From positions 1 to 9,925 of the forward strand of contig VBJS01000048.1 of NCBI GenBank assembly GCA_005880055.1: a DNA stretch of 9,925 bases, read 5' to 3'. Both the position numbers and the translations under genes were made by a program. A model generated the notes under the pieces. The model was not told the origin of the DNA, ran no database searches, and was given only the letters and a program-made list of their open reading frames with translations. Shown here piece after piece: positions 1-5,284 of the stretch (the first letter of the stretch is position 1; every line of letters starts with the position of its first letter). Source of the DNA: Chloroflexota bacterium (GTDB taxonomy: Bacteria > Chloroflexota > Dehalococcoidia > SM23-28-2 > RBG-16-64-32).

Positions 1-124
1 CCAGTCGTTCGGCCGAGATCTGCTCGGTCGCCGCGAGCACGCCGAGCGCGATCGGCAGGTCGAACGCAGAGCCCTCCTTGCGGATGTCCGCTGGGGCGAG
101 GTTCACCGTAATGCGCTTCAAGGG
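1..124 (-). pseudogene. comM: 5'-truncated comM/yifB fragment (Mg-chelatase-like AAA+ ATPase)
   Basis: Reading leftward from 124, 41 codons give a peptide containing KRITVNLAPADIRKEG and SAFDLPIALGVLAATEQIS. This is the highly conserved block of the N-terminal domain of ComM/YifB, a hexameric helicase-like AAA+ protein that promotes branch migration during natural transformation. An in-frame TAA lies immediately upstream (125-127), directly before the Pro-Leu-Lys-Arg of the conserved block. The expected preceding residues (about 60-70, from the start codon through the VGLP-type motif) are absent in every frame up to about 290. The rest of the gene would continue left of the window. The sequence shows a broken 5' end; a clean junction rather than gradual decay is inferred. 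comM is a known integration hotspot (for example AbaR islands in Acinetobacter). It could instead be a relic moved with flanking DNA. Confidence 0.85.
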
Positions 125-127
125 TTA

Positions 128-289
128 AGAGAGAAGGGGTCGCACGGCGTCTCCCCCTCCCTCGAAGAGCTGATTTGTGATGTTGTCGGCGACCGTGCGG
201 CCCGGAGCCGCGTCGTGCTCGGGTCAACTCAGGACAACCACGAGCGCAGCAACCTGACTGATGTGGGGAGGGGATGCTGGAGACCACTC
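128..289. other. junction-adjacent non-coding stretch
   Basis: This segment lies between the broken comM fragment and the stop of the RDD gene. No start-bearing ORF, tRNA or obvious hairpin terminator is visible. On the minus strand, 32 codons (223 down to 128) are open between a TGA (224-226) and the TAA at 125-127. They read a non-repetitive peptide containing TVADNITNQLF, but have no ATG start and no family that I recognise. It may be a gene remnant, an element end or chance. Confidence 0.4.
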
Positions 290-1372
290 CTAGTAGTGAC
301 CGTATGCCCAGCGCGCACGAAGAGTCGCGACGCGTTCGATTATCGGCTCGGTAATCGTCAGGGTTGAAGAGGAGTGGCCGGTGCTACTTGAACGACCTCC
401 GACAACCTTGAACTGGCCTTCTTGAGAAGCCAGGACAACGCCCGAAGCCGAAACAGCTTCGAAGACGACATTGGCTTGCAGGTCGGTATAGGCAGTGGAC
501 CTTTCGAGCCACTGCGGGTCCAAGACTTTGTAGTCGATAGTCGCGGTGGCGGCGAGTTGATAAGATGTGGAAGCCGGAACTTTGACATTGTTCTCGGTGG
601 TGGCGGGCGTATTCACGGGTATACACTCTACGGCGACGCGCACAATGCTGGCCGTGACTTTAGGTGAGGACGTGTTACCACCCCACTGTAAACCCGATTC
701 AGACAATGATGGCTCTCCTCGAAGAGTTGCCGGGCACAAATTGGTTGTATGAGAAGTGGTAAGGGGAGAAGCAAGAAAATAGTACGCGGCTCCAATCACA
801 GCGAGCGTGGCCAGCAAGAGGAGGTAGTTGCGGTCCGTTAAGAGAGTCCTCAAGTCGCCAGGCATGTGTCTCACAGGTGCAGGGCTATCGGTGGCGGAGC
901 GGAGTCGAACGACATTCGTCCGGGTAGCTTCATCCCAACTCGCGCGCCCGGTCCTGACAACTCGGCGCATCGCGACCGCGGATGCGATAAGGAACAGAAG
1001 AGGGATACCCACCCACAACCCTTGGGCCCATACTAGCAGCGCACGCTCCCAGGCGCGGGACCAGCTGATCGGGCTACCATCGGCGGACACCACTCGCAAT
1101 CTGAGCAGCACCTTACCGGGCGTACGACCCCAGAGCTTGGTGCAGGGTGCATCGAGCAGCATCATCCCAAAGAACGCCAGCATCGTGTTGAACACCTGGT
1201 TGTCCGCGAGTTCGCTTGCAATGGGCCCTACAACGATGGTCCAAAGGAAAACAAGCGCAATGCCACCCACGAAGCCGAGGATCAATGCGTCCACCCAGCG
1301 CGCCACGATCCGACGATTGGCAGATGCTAGCGCGGGATTCAGAGGTTCGGGTGTCACGGAGGCAGCGCTCAC
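290..1372 (-). CDS. RDD-family membrane protein with C-terminal extracytoplasmic domain
   Basis: I recognise the RDD family (small polytopic membrane proteins, substrates mostly unknown) in the N-terminal half. RIVARWVDALI at residues 22-30 holds the Arg and first Asp of the RDD signature. A hydrophobic segment follows, then MMLLDAPCTKLWGRTPGK with the second Asp and the typical W-G-R-T-P-G-K loop, then a third hydrophobic stretch. After a short charged linker, a fourth membrane segment (YLLLLATLAVIGAAYYFLAS) leads into a tail of about 150 residues rich in Ser, Thr and Val. That tail looks like an exported beta-rich domain and is not standard for RDD proteins. I chose the GTG at 1372 (360 aa), seven bases after the stop of the upstream gene; GTG 1357 is the alternative. 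The open frame continues much further upstream, but there it overlaps the next gene and looks non-native. It is probably co-transcribed with that gene. Specific function unknown. Confidence 0.78.
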   Translation of the reverse strand: MSAASVTPEPLNPALASANRRIVARWVDALILGFVGGIALVFLWTIVVGPIASELADNQVFNTMLAFFGMMLLDAPCTKLWGRTPGKVLLRLRVVSADGSPISWSRAWERALLVWAQGLWVGIPLLFLIASAVAMRRVVRTGRASWDEATRTNVVRLRSATDSPAPVRHMPGDLRTLLTDRNYLLLLATLAVIGAAYYFLASPLTTSHTTNLCPATLRGEPSLSESGLQWGGNTSSPKVTASIVRVAVECIPVNTPATTENNVKVPASTSYQLAATATIDYKVLDPQWLERSTAYTDLQANVVFEAVSASGVVLASQEGQFKVVGGRSSSTGHSSSTLTITEPIIERVATLRARWAYGHY

Positions 1373-1379
1373 GACCTTC

Positions 1380-1739
1380 TCAGCACCCGCGTGATGTTGA
1401 TCGGCGATAGCCAGCCCGCTGCGCTTCCTCTTCTGTGCGGAAGTAGATGAGGTTTGCGGGCGACAGGCGGTTCGCCGTGCTGCATCCACGCTGGTAGTAG
1501 GTGTGCCCCCGCGACGAAGCGACCCACGCCATGTTGTTCGTCGGGGCATTAACCGTGGAGTCACTGCGGGCGGCCCCGGGTGATGTAGTCGGCCGGCTGG
1601 ACGGCCCGCTGCGACAGACCTTGGTAGCCGCGATACAAGTGTTGCCGCAGGGGATACCCTTGGTGCAGCGCTTCTGACCTTCCGCGTTCGTCGTGATGAA
1701 TAGGGCGATACCAACGAGCGCCAACAGGCTGCGGTTCAT
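1380..1739 (-). CDS. small secreted Cys-rich protein with Ada-like C-terminal motif
   Basis: A 119-aa protein starts at ATG 1739 behind a strong GGAGGTG ribosome site. Residues 1-20 form a signal peptide (MNRSLLALVGIALFITTNAEG, cleavage probably just before Gln-Lys). Next comes a Cys-rich piece, KRCTKGIPCGNTCIAATKVCR, matching the CxxxxxCGxxCI pattern of many small exported bacterial proteins of unknown role. A Ser/Pro/Thr linker follows. The C-terminus, about HTYYQRGCSTANRLSP then YFRTEEEAQRAGYR, resembles the metal-binding module of Ada and the related surface-associated repeats (Tyr-x-x-x-Gly-Cys, later Tyr-Phe-x-x-x-x-x-Ala-x-x-x-Gly-Tyr-Arg). The usual final Pro-Cys-x-x-Cys is altered to a single C-terminal Cys. 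It likely acts outside the cytoplasmic membrane. It sits seven bases upstream of the RDD gene and below a promoter-like repeat. Confidence 0.75.
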   Translation of the reverse strand: MNRSLLALVGIALFITTNAEGQKRCTKGIPCGNTCIAATKVCRSGPSSRPTTSPGAARSDSTVNAPTNNMAWVASSRGHTYYQRGCSTANRLSPANLIYFRTEEEAQRAGYRRSTSRGC

Positions 1740-1752
1740 GGTACACCTCCGA
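1733..1752 (-). promoter_or_regulatory. ribosome binding site deciding start at 1739
   Basis: Read on the minus strand, GGAGGTG lies a few bases before ATG 1739. It fixes the start of the small secreted protein and rules out the longer frame beginning at 1769, which would add a non-signal-like N-terminus. Confidence 0.8.
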
Positions 1753-1768
1753 GTAGGTGAGCGCGGCA

Positions 1769-1774
1769 ATCATA
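1769..1774 (-). promoter_or_regulatory. -10-like box TATGAT of the small secreted protein gene
   Basis: TATGAT on the minus strand, 30 bases upstream of ATG 1739. It lies 21 bases downstream of the 38-bp repeat. The second copy of the repeat has TATTGT at 22 bases, which supports this as a real promoter element. No good -35 hexamer is obvious. Confidence 0.5.
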
Positions 1775-1795
1775 GACAGTGCAGCCTGTGGTGTT

Positions 1796-1833
1796 TAGGG
1801 CGTTTTTGCGGCAGTGAGGGTCGAAATGCGACA
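1796..1833 (-). repeat. upstream repeat, copy 1 (putative promoter/operator element)
   Basis: On the plus strand the sequence begins tagggcgtttttgcggc and ends atgcgaca. It matches copy 2 at 3492-3530 except for a few substitutions and one single-base offset. Both copies have the same orientation and lie 57-67 bases upstream of the ATG of a leftward gene for an exported protein. The position just upstream of the -35 region suggests an activator site or extended promoter; it could also be a dispersed repeat. Confidence 0.65.
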
Positions 1834-1847
1834 AATGCGGAGAAGAC

Positions 1848-2408
1848 CTAGGACCCTTGCTCATCCGATCCTACCTCCATGTCGTACCACTCTGGGGTTT
1901 CCATCAACGCCTGAGAGGCTATGTTGCCGGCCCTGTATAGGTGGACGCGGCGAAACCACGGCCAGATTTTCAGCAGCCCGGCGGTTGCCTCCTTAATCAC
2001 TGCCCGCAGCGCGTTCGTCAGCGCCTCGATGCGCTTTTCATACTGCCGGACCATCTCCAGGTAGCTCACGGACTGATCACCGGTGATGTCAACCAGATGG
2101 GTGAGCGCATAAGCTGTTTCGTTGTGGTCCGCATGATCCTCCCAACTGCGAAGCCTTTCAAACTCCAGTTCTAGGTCTTCGTTAAGTTCGGAGGGAGTCT
2201 GAACAAGCTGCCTACCCTGGCGGATCGCGCTGTCTGCGTGGTCGACGATCTTACCCAGAGCCTCAGCGCCGAGCATTGGGGCGCCAAACAACCAAAGCCA
2301 GCTTCGCGAGTCTACAACGACGTCCGAAATCTCGTCTAGGGCAGCAGCCAATAACTCATCGCGCTGGCGAAGGAGTTCGAAGTACCGTTTGCATGCGGGA
2401 TGTTCCAC
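1848..2408 (-). CDS. hypothetical helical protein, 186 aa
   Basis: I do not recognise a family. The protein starts at GTG 2408, with a purine-rich GGAAGAGGGAG about 13-20 bases upstream, a rather long spacing. It is predominantly helical and charged. The N-terminus (PACKRYFELLRQRDELLAAA) looks amphipathic. Residues around 36-52 (SRSWLWLFGAPMLGAEAL) are moderately hydrophobic, but too interrupted by polar residues for a confident membrane segment. The rest is acidic, with a possible coiled coil around YLEMVRQYEKRIEALTNALR. There is no signal peptide, unlike its two neighbours. It lies between two genes for exported proteins, each preceded by the 38-bp repeat, and shows no repeat of its own. 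Confidence 0.6.
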   Translation of the reverse strand: MEHPACKRYFELLRQRDELLAAALDEISDVVVDSRSWLWLFGAPMLGAEALGKIVDHADSAIRQGRQLVQTPSELNEDLELEFERLRSWEDHADHNETAYALTHLVDITGDQSVSYLEMVRQYEKRIEALTNALRAVIKEATAGLLKIWPWFRRVHLYRAGNIASQALMETPEWYDMEVGSDEQGS

Positions 2409-2489
2409 GTCTAAAGCGGCTCCCTCTTCCGGTGGCGAATCCGCTGACTATTGGGAAGGGGCTGTCCGCGACAGGATGGAGACTTCCTG

Positions 2490-3425
2490 TCAGCATTCAG
2501 CCTGCGCCTGAACCTTCACCGTCTTCGCCGTGACCGGCGAGAAGACGTTGCTGATGACAAGGTAGTAGGTCGCGGGACCGGTGAGACGCACGCCAATATT
2601 CGTCGCGGCCACCTGTCCACTCTGCCAATACGCTTGCGCTTGGTGGCTCGTCTTCCAGTTCAGGAAATTGTTCTCGTCCAAGACCAACGCTTGAAAGTCC
2701 TTGTTGCCGCCCGCTAAACCAACGATGCGCCCCGTGACGGCGCAGGTGGTCGAGGGTGGAATAGAGAACGGATAGTAGAGGAACTGCCCTGGCTGAACGA
2801 TCGCCGCTTCGGATTCGGCAATCGCGGTTCGCGTTGGCTGTGGCGCAGTCGGTGCAGCTGATTGCGGTGCTGCGGCAGCCCTCTCGGGAGGGGTTGGACG
2901 CGGGGCCTGAGCGGGTGCGGCGGGCGCGGCTGCGCCTCCACCACCTGAGGCGCTCGTGGGAGTAACCGTGCTGGTGTGGTCGTGAATGATTCTCCACTCC
3001 GCGCCGATCTTCTTGAACACCAACGTCATCGCGCCCCGCAGCTGCACTTCTTGCTCACCAGACTTCACGGTGAGGATCGTGGACGTGAGTGCCAACGCGT
3101 AGCCGGGGCCAAGAGGGCTAACATCGATGGAACCTGTGGCGACCTTGTACTTGCCTTCAGCGCCAGCAATCGAATCGGCGGTCGACCGAATGCCATCCCA
3201 CCCACGGGTGATCTGACCGTCGCCAACGGAAGTGACCCCGGCTTCGCGGCTGTACATCTCGACGAGCGTGGCGGCGTCGGCCTTGTTGATGGCGTCCACG
3301 TAGGCGCGGACAGCCTGCTGAATCTCGGTTCGGACATTCGCCCCGCTCGGCTGCTGAGCCGTGAGACGGAGCGGGCCGCCCACCACCAATAGGGCAGCCG
3401 AGACGAACACGATGGCGCGAGACAT
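2490..3425 (-). CDS. secreted SnoaL-like (NTF2 fold) protein with GOLD-like C-terminal domain
   Basis: A 311-aa exported protein. ATG 3425 follows a GGAGG site with seven-base spacing; the longer open frame to 3599 is non-native. Residues 1-23 are a signal peptide (ending GGPLRLTAQQ). Residues about 29-150 match the SnoaL-like/DUF4440 fold: TEIQQAVRAYVDAINKADA, then LVEMYSREAGV, then GWDGIRSTADS, ending LVFKKIGAEWRIIHDHTS. Such domains bind small ligands or act as cyclases or isomerases, but no catalytic residue is diagnostic here. A linker of about 50 residues rich in Ala, Pro and Gly follows. The C-terminal 105 residues (from about FLYYPFSIPP through GLAGGNKDFQALVLDENN to YYLVISNVFSP) form a beta-sandwich pattern like GOLD domains of secreted bacterial proteins. 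Likely periplasmic or surface located; substrate unknown. Confidence 0.8.
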   Translation of the reverse strand: MSRAIVFVSAALLVVGGPLRLTAQQPSGANVRTEIQQAVRAYVDAINKADAATLVEMYSREAGVTSVGDGQITRGWDGIRSTADSIAGAEGKYKVATGSIDVSPLGPGYALALTSTILTVKSGEQEVQLRGAMTLVFKKIGAEWRIIHDHTSTVTPTSASGGGGAAAPAAPAQAPRPTPPERAAAAPQSAAPTAPQPTRTAIAESEAAIVQPGQFLYYPFSIPPSTTCAVTGRIVGLAGGNKDFQALVLDENNFLNWKTSHQAQAYWQSGQVAATNIGVRLTGPATYYLVISNVFSPVTAKTVKVQAQAEC

Positions 3426-3463
3426 GGCGTACCTCCAGCGAGGCAAGACGACGGTTGACGCTA

Positions 3464-3469
3464 ACAATA
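3464..3469 (-). promoter_or_regulatory. -10-like box TATTGT of the SnoaL-like gene
   Basis: TATTGT on the minus strand, 39 bases upstream of ATG 3425 and 22 bases downstream of repeat copy 2. It parallels TATGAT below copy 1. Support comes from the conserved geometry rather than hexamer quality. Confidence 0.4.
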
Positions 3470-3491
3470 GCGGTTCGATGAGCCGGGCAAC

Positions 3492-3530
3492 TAGGGTGTT
3501 TTTGCGGCGCTGAGGGGCAGATTTGCGACA
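3492..3530 (-). repeat. upstream repeat, copy 2 (putative promoter/operator element)
   Basis: On the plus strand it begins tagggtgtttttgcggc and ends tttgcgaca, and is nearly identical to 1796-1833. It lies 67 bases upstream of the SnoaL-like gene start, in the same orientation relative to the gene as copy 1. The rest of the two upstream regions is unrelated, so the match is local and not a large duplication. Confidence 0.65.
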
Positions 3531-3718
3531 TTGGAAACATGCCGCCACGCGTCGCCCACGCGGGCTGAAGTCACGGCGCTGCGCGACTGATCTGGTCAAG
3601 GTCGGGCCGAGGAAGGCTGAGTAGTCCCCGCGTCGTTGTAGTGCAGCTCACAGGAACCCGCGAGTGGACCGAAAGAGTCCCTCCTCGGTTTTTTTTTTTT
3701 GAGGTGGAATTCGCCCGC
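3531..3718. other. intergenic stretch with a 12-base T tract
   Basis: No gene is convincing here; a 64-codon minus-strand frame is of low complexity and has no ribosome site. The notable item is a run of twelve T at 3689-3700 on the plus strand. It is preceded by a weak ACCGA/TCGGT inverted repeat and by GGAC/GTCC around 3668-3680. This could act as a rightward terminator, but no rightward gene ends here. In the leftward direction it is a poly-A run and would not terminate. Confidence 0.4.
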
Positions 3719-3973
3719 TCATTGCCGGGACGGCTGACCGCCCACAGACAGCGCGAAGGCGACAAGTAATTCTCCCGTCTTCGCGCACCGCTCCAGCAGT
3801 TGGGCCGCGACCTGCTCTTCAGCAGGCTGGAGCGGCTTGTCTCCTCGTGCGCTGAGGTACACCTGAACTGCCGGGAGGGCGTTGTCGAGTGGAATCAGCA
3901 GGAGCGCCATGCTCATCAACAATGAACGATGTATGGTCAACGGGCGATCAACTGAGGAGCGTACGAGGATCAA
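3719..3973 (-). CDS. small hydrophobic or exported protein, 84 aa (tentative)
   Basis: The start is TTG 3973, preceded by TAAGGT at 8-9 base spacing. It begins 10 bases after the stop of the upstream 222-aa gene, so translation could be coupled. Residues 17-30 (SLLMSMALLLIPLD) are hydrophobic and could be a short signal or membrane segment. The remainder (AEEQVAAQLLERCAKTGELLV and flanks) looks helical. ATG 3916 would give a shorter protein with the hydrophobic segment at its N-terminus, but lacks a ribosome site. No family recognised. It may be a genuine small secreted protein co-transcribed with its neighbour, or a chance ORF. Confidence 0.42.
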   Translation of the reverse strand: MILVRSSVDRPLTIHRSLLMSMALLLIPLDNALPAVQVYLSARGDKPLQPAEEQVAAQLLERCAKTGELLVAFALSVGGQPSRQ

Positions 3974-3983
3974 GGGCCGGACC

Positions 3984-4652
3984 TTAAGGCACGTTGCTGC
4001 ACTTACTCATCGCATTGCTTTCCTTACCGACCCTGACTTGCTCTTGTGCCAGCCGCCTCATCCGGCTCGTGTCGCCGCTTGCAATAACACCTGGCACCGA
4101 GAGAGATAGCCGCGCCAACCGAAAACATTGTACGTCTATCGCTGAGATAGCTTCCTGAATCATCCTGTTGTAGACATCTCGCCTTAAGATGTAGCTCCAG
4201 GCACCCACACGCTGTCCCCATCCGAGGTAGGTTCGGGAGAAGTCCCAATCGAGATTGTGGAACGAAGTCTGGAGCGCGTAAAGTGCAGTCGTGTCCCTCA
4301 TTCGCACCTTCCCGGTAAGAAGCCCCATCAACATCGCACTCCAGATGTCTTCGCCGGTAATCGGCCTCTCAAGAATGAGACCGATAGAGTACTGAACCGC
4401 AGTTGCACAATCTGCGGTTGGCAGACAAACAACGGTTGCGCTCAACGCAAAGTCCGGCCGCTCCACCGCTGCATTAACAACATCAACGTCACCGAGAGAT
4501 CGAAGGGAGCTCGTCAACGCACTCTCGATCAGACCGCCGGTTCCCTCGCTGACCAGAACCGCTACTCGCAGGCGTCGCTGGTTAGTCTGCGCCTCGGTTC
4601 GGCGTACCGAGGCGAGTGTGGTCATCATAAACACAATGAGTAGCGTTCTCAC
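3984..4652 (-). CDS. exported hypothetical protein, 222 aa
   Basis: GTG 4652 is preceded by AAAGGTCAAAGA, a plausible ribosome site. Residues 1-21 look like a signal peptide (RTLLIVFMMTTLASVRRTEAQ), with a likely cut before or after the Gln. A beta-alpha start follows (RRLRVAVLVSEGTGGLIESA, then LRSLGDVDVVN), reminiscent of CsgG or curli-type and TPR-associated exported proteins that begin with a Rossmann-like strand. I cannot assign a family. Four cysteines lie in the mature part, two of them in CLPTADC. Its start region faces the 160-aa rightward gene across a 73-bp gap, so the two are divergently transcribed. No clear promoter hexamers are visible in that gap. Confidence 0.65.
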   Translation of the reverse strand: MRTLLIVFMMTTLASVRRTEAQTNQRRLRVAVLVSEGTGGLIESALTSSLRSLGDVDVVNAAVERPDFALSATVVCLPTADCATAVQYSIGLILERPITGEDIWSAMLMGLLTGKVRMRDTTALYALQTSFHNLDWDFSRTYLGWGQRVGAWSYILRRDVYNRMIQEAISAIDVQCFRLARLSLSVPGVIASGDTSRMRRLAQEQVRVGKESNAMSKCSNVP

Positions 4653-4725
4653 TCTTTGACCTTTGTGCGCTACAAGGAGTCCCGCTGTACGTTACGTGAC
4701 CACTAGACTAACGGGAGGGAAGCCC

Positions 4726-5208
4726 GTGCGCACACTCCTGAGAAGGCTCCACCCCGTCCGCTGGCTCCCGATGCCGAAAACGTGGCGTCTGCGCTGGTAC
4801 TTAGCGCGGGCCAACCGCTCCTACGACCGGGAAGTGAAGAAAGCTCGGCAGAAGGGTGCAACCCGAGATGCGTTAGAGGGGATTCAGCAGGGCTGGTGGG
4901 CCGACACCGACGAACTCAACGAAGAACTTGAAGAACTCAGGACGAGACGGCTATTGCGCCAAGCTTACCGCCTCGATGTGCCGGTACCCCTTCGACCCAT
5001 TGAACAGCAACACAACGAGTTCTGGGAGCAGGGGCACATGACGGGTTCCTGGTACTTGACCACGGCGGGGATCAACAAGGTTCGGACAGACATTCGCACC
5101 GAGATACGCGCCAGACAAGAAACCAGGGCGTACTGGCTACGTTGGGTTGCAGCCATCACCGGGCTCGTCGGCGCATTGACAGGTCTCGTTGCGGTTCTTA
5201 GCAAGTAA
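4726..5208 (+). CDS. tail-anchored hypothetical membrane protein, 160 aa
   Basis: GTG 4726 is chosen because GGGAGGGAA ends seven bases upstream; the frame is open back to TTG 4663 but without a ribosome site. The protein is basic at the N-terminus (RTLLRRLHPVRWLPMPKTWR). A helical charged middle contains a likely coiled coil (DELNEELEELRTRRLLRQAY). A conserved-looking patch GSWYLTTAGINKVRTDIRTE comes next. A single C-terminal hydrophobic segment (WVAAITGLVGALTGLVAVL) ends at Lys160. Proteins with this Tyr-Leu-Thr-x-x-Gly patch followed by Arg-rich helix and terminal membrane anchor are common hypotheticals, often in accessory DNA; their function is unknown to me. It converges on the casposase gene, 76 bases away, so it may be cargo or flanking DNA. 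Confidence 0.7.
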   Translation: MRTLLRRLHPVRWLPMPKTWRLRWYLARANRSYDREVKKARQKGATRDALEGIQQGWWADTDELNEELEELRTRRLLRQAYRLDVPVPLRPIEQQHNEFWEQGHMTGSWYLTTAGINKVRTDIRTEIRARQETRAYWLRWVAAITGLVGALTGLVAVLSK

Positions 5209-5284
5209 GAGTCGGGGTCTCAGGTCCCCATATGAGGATGATATGCCCGCCAGCCGCGGCCACAGTTCGCGTGCGCCCGGTGTT
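5209..5284. other. gap between convergent genes; candidate left boundary of the Cas1 element
   Basis: This holds the stretch between the stop of the tail-anchored protein and the stop of the casposase. It contains a short imperfect hairpin (GGGG...CCCC around 5215-5230) without a T run, so no firm terminator. No tRNA is seen. GC richness rises sharply at about this point. Confidence 0.4.

Noticed and set aside
890..930. tRNA-like T-loop (GTTCGACTCC on the minus strand)
   Set aside because: The flanking bases do not form the T stem and the segment is inside the RDD coding region.
828..1394. 188-aa plus-strand open frame
   Set aside because: Antisense to the RDD gene, no ribosome site, composition of a shadow frame.
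290..1714. 474-aa version of the RDD protein
   Set aside because: The N-terminal extra 114 residues are Arg/Pro/Ser-rich, overlap the small secreted protein in another frame and lack RDD similarity.
3571..3765. 64-aa minus-strand open frame crossing the poly-A run
   Set aside because: Contains a Lys-Lys-Lys run from the homopolymer, overlaps the neighbouring small ORF and has no convincing start site.
4653..4725. TTGACC as -35 box for the rightward 160-aa gene
   Set aside because: No acceptable -10 hexamer lies at 16-18 bases downstream.
5209..5284. terminal inverted repeat of the casposon
   Set aside because: Without the right end of the element no partner sequence can be compared, so no repeat can be claimed.
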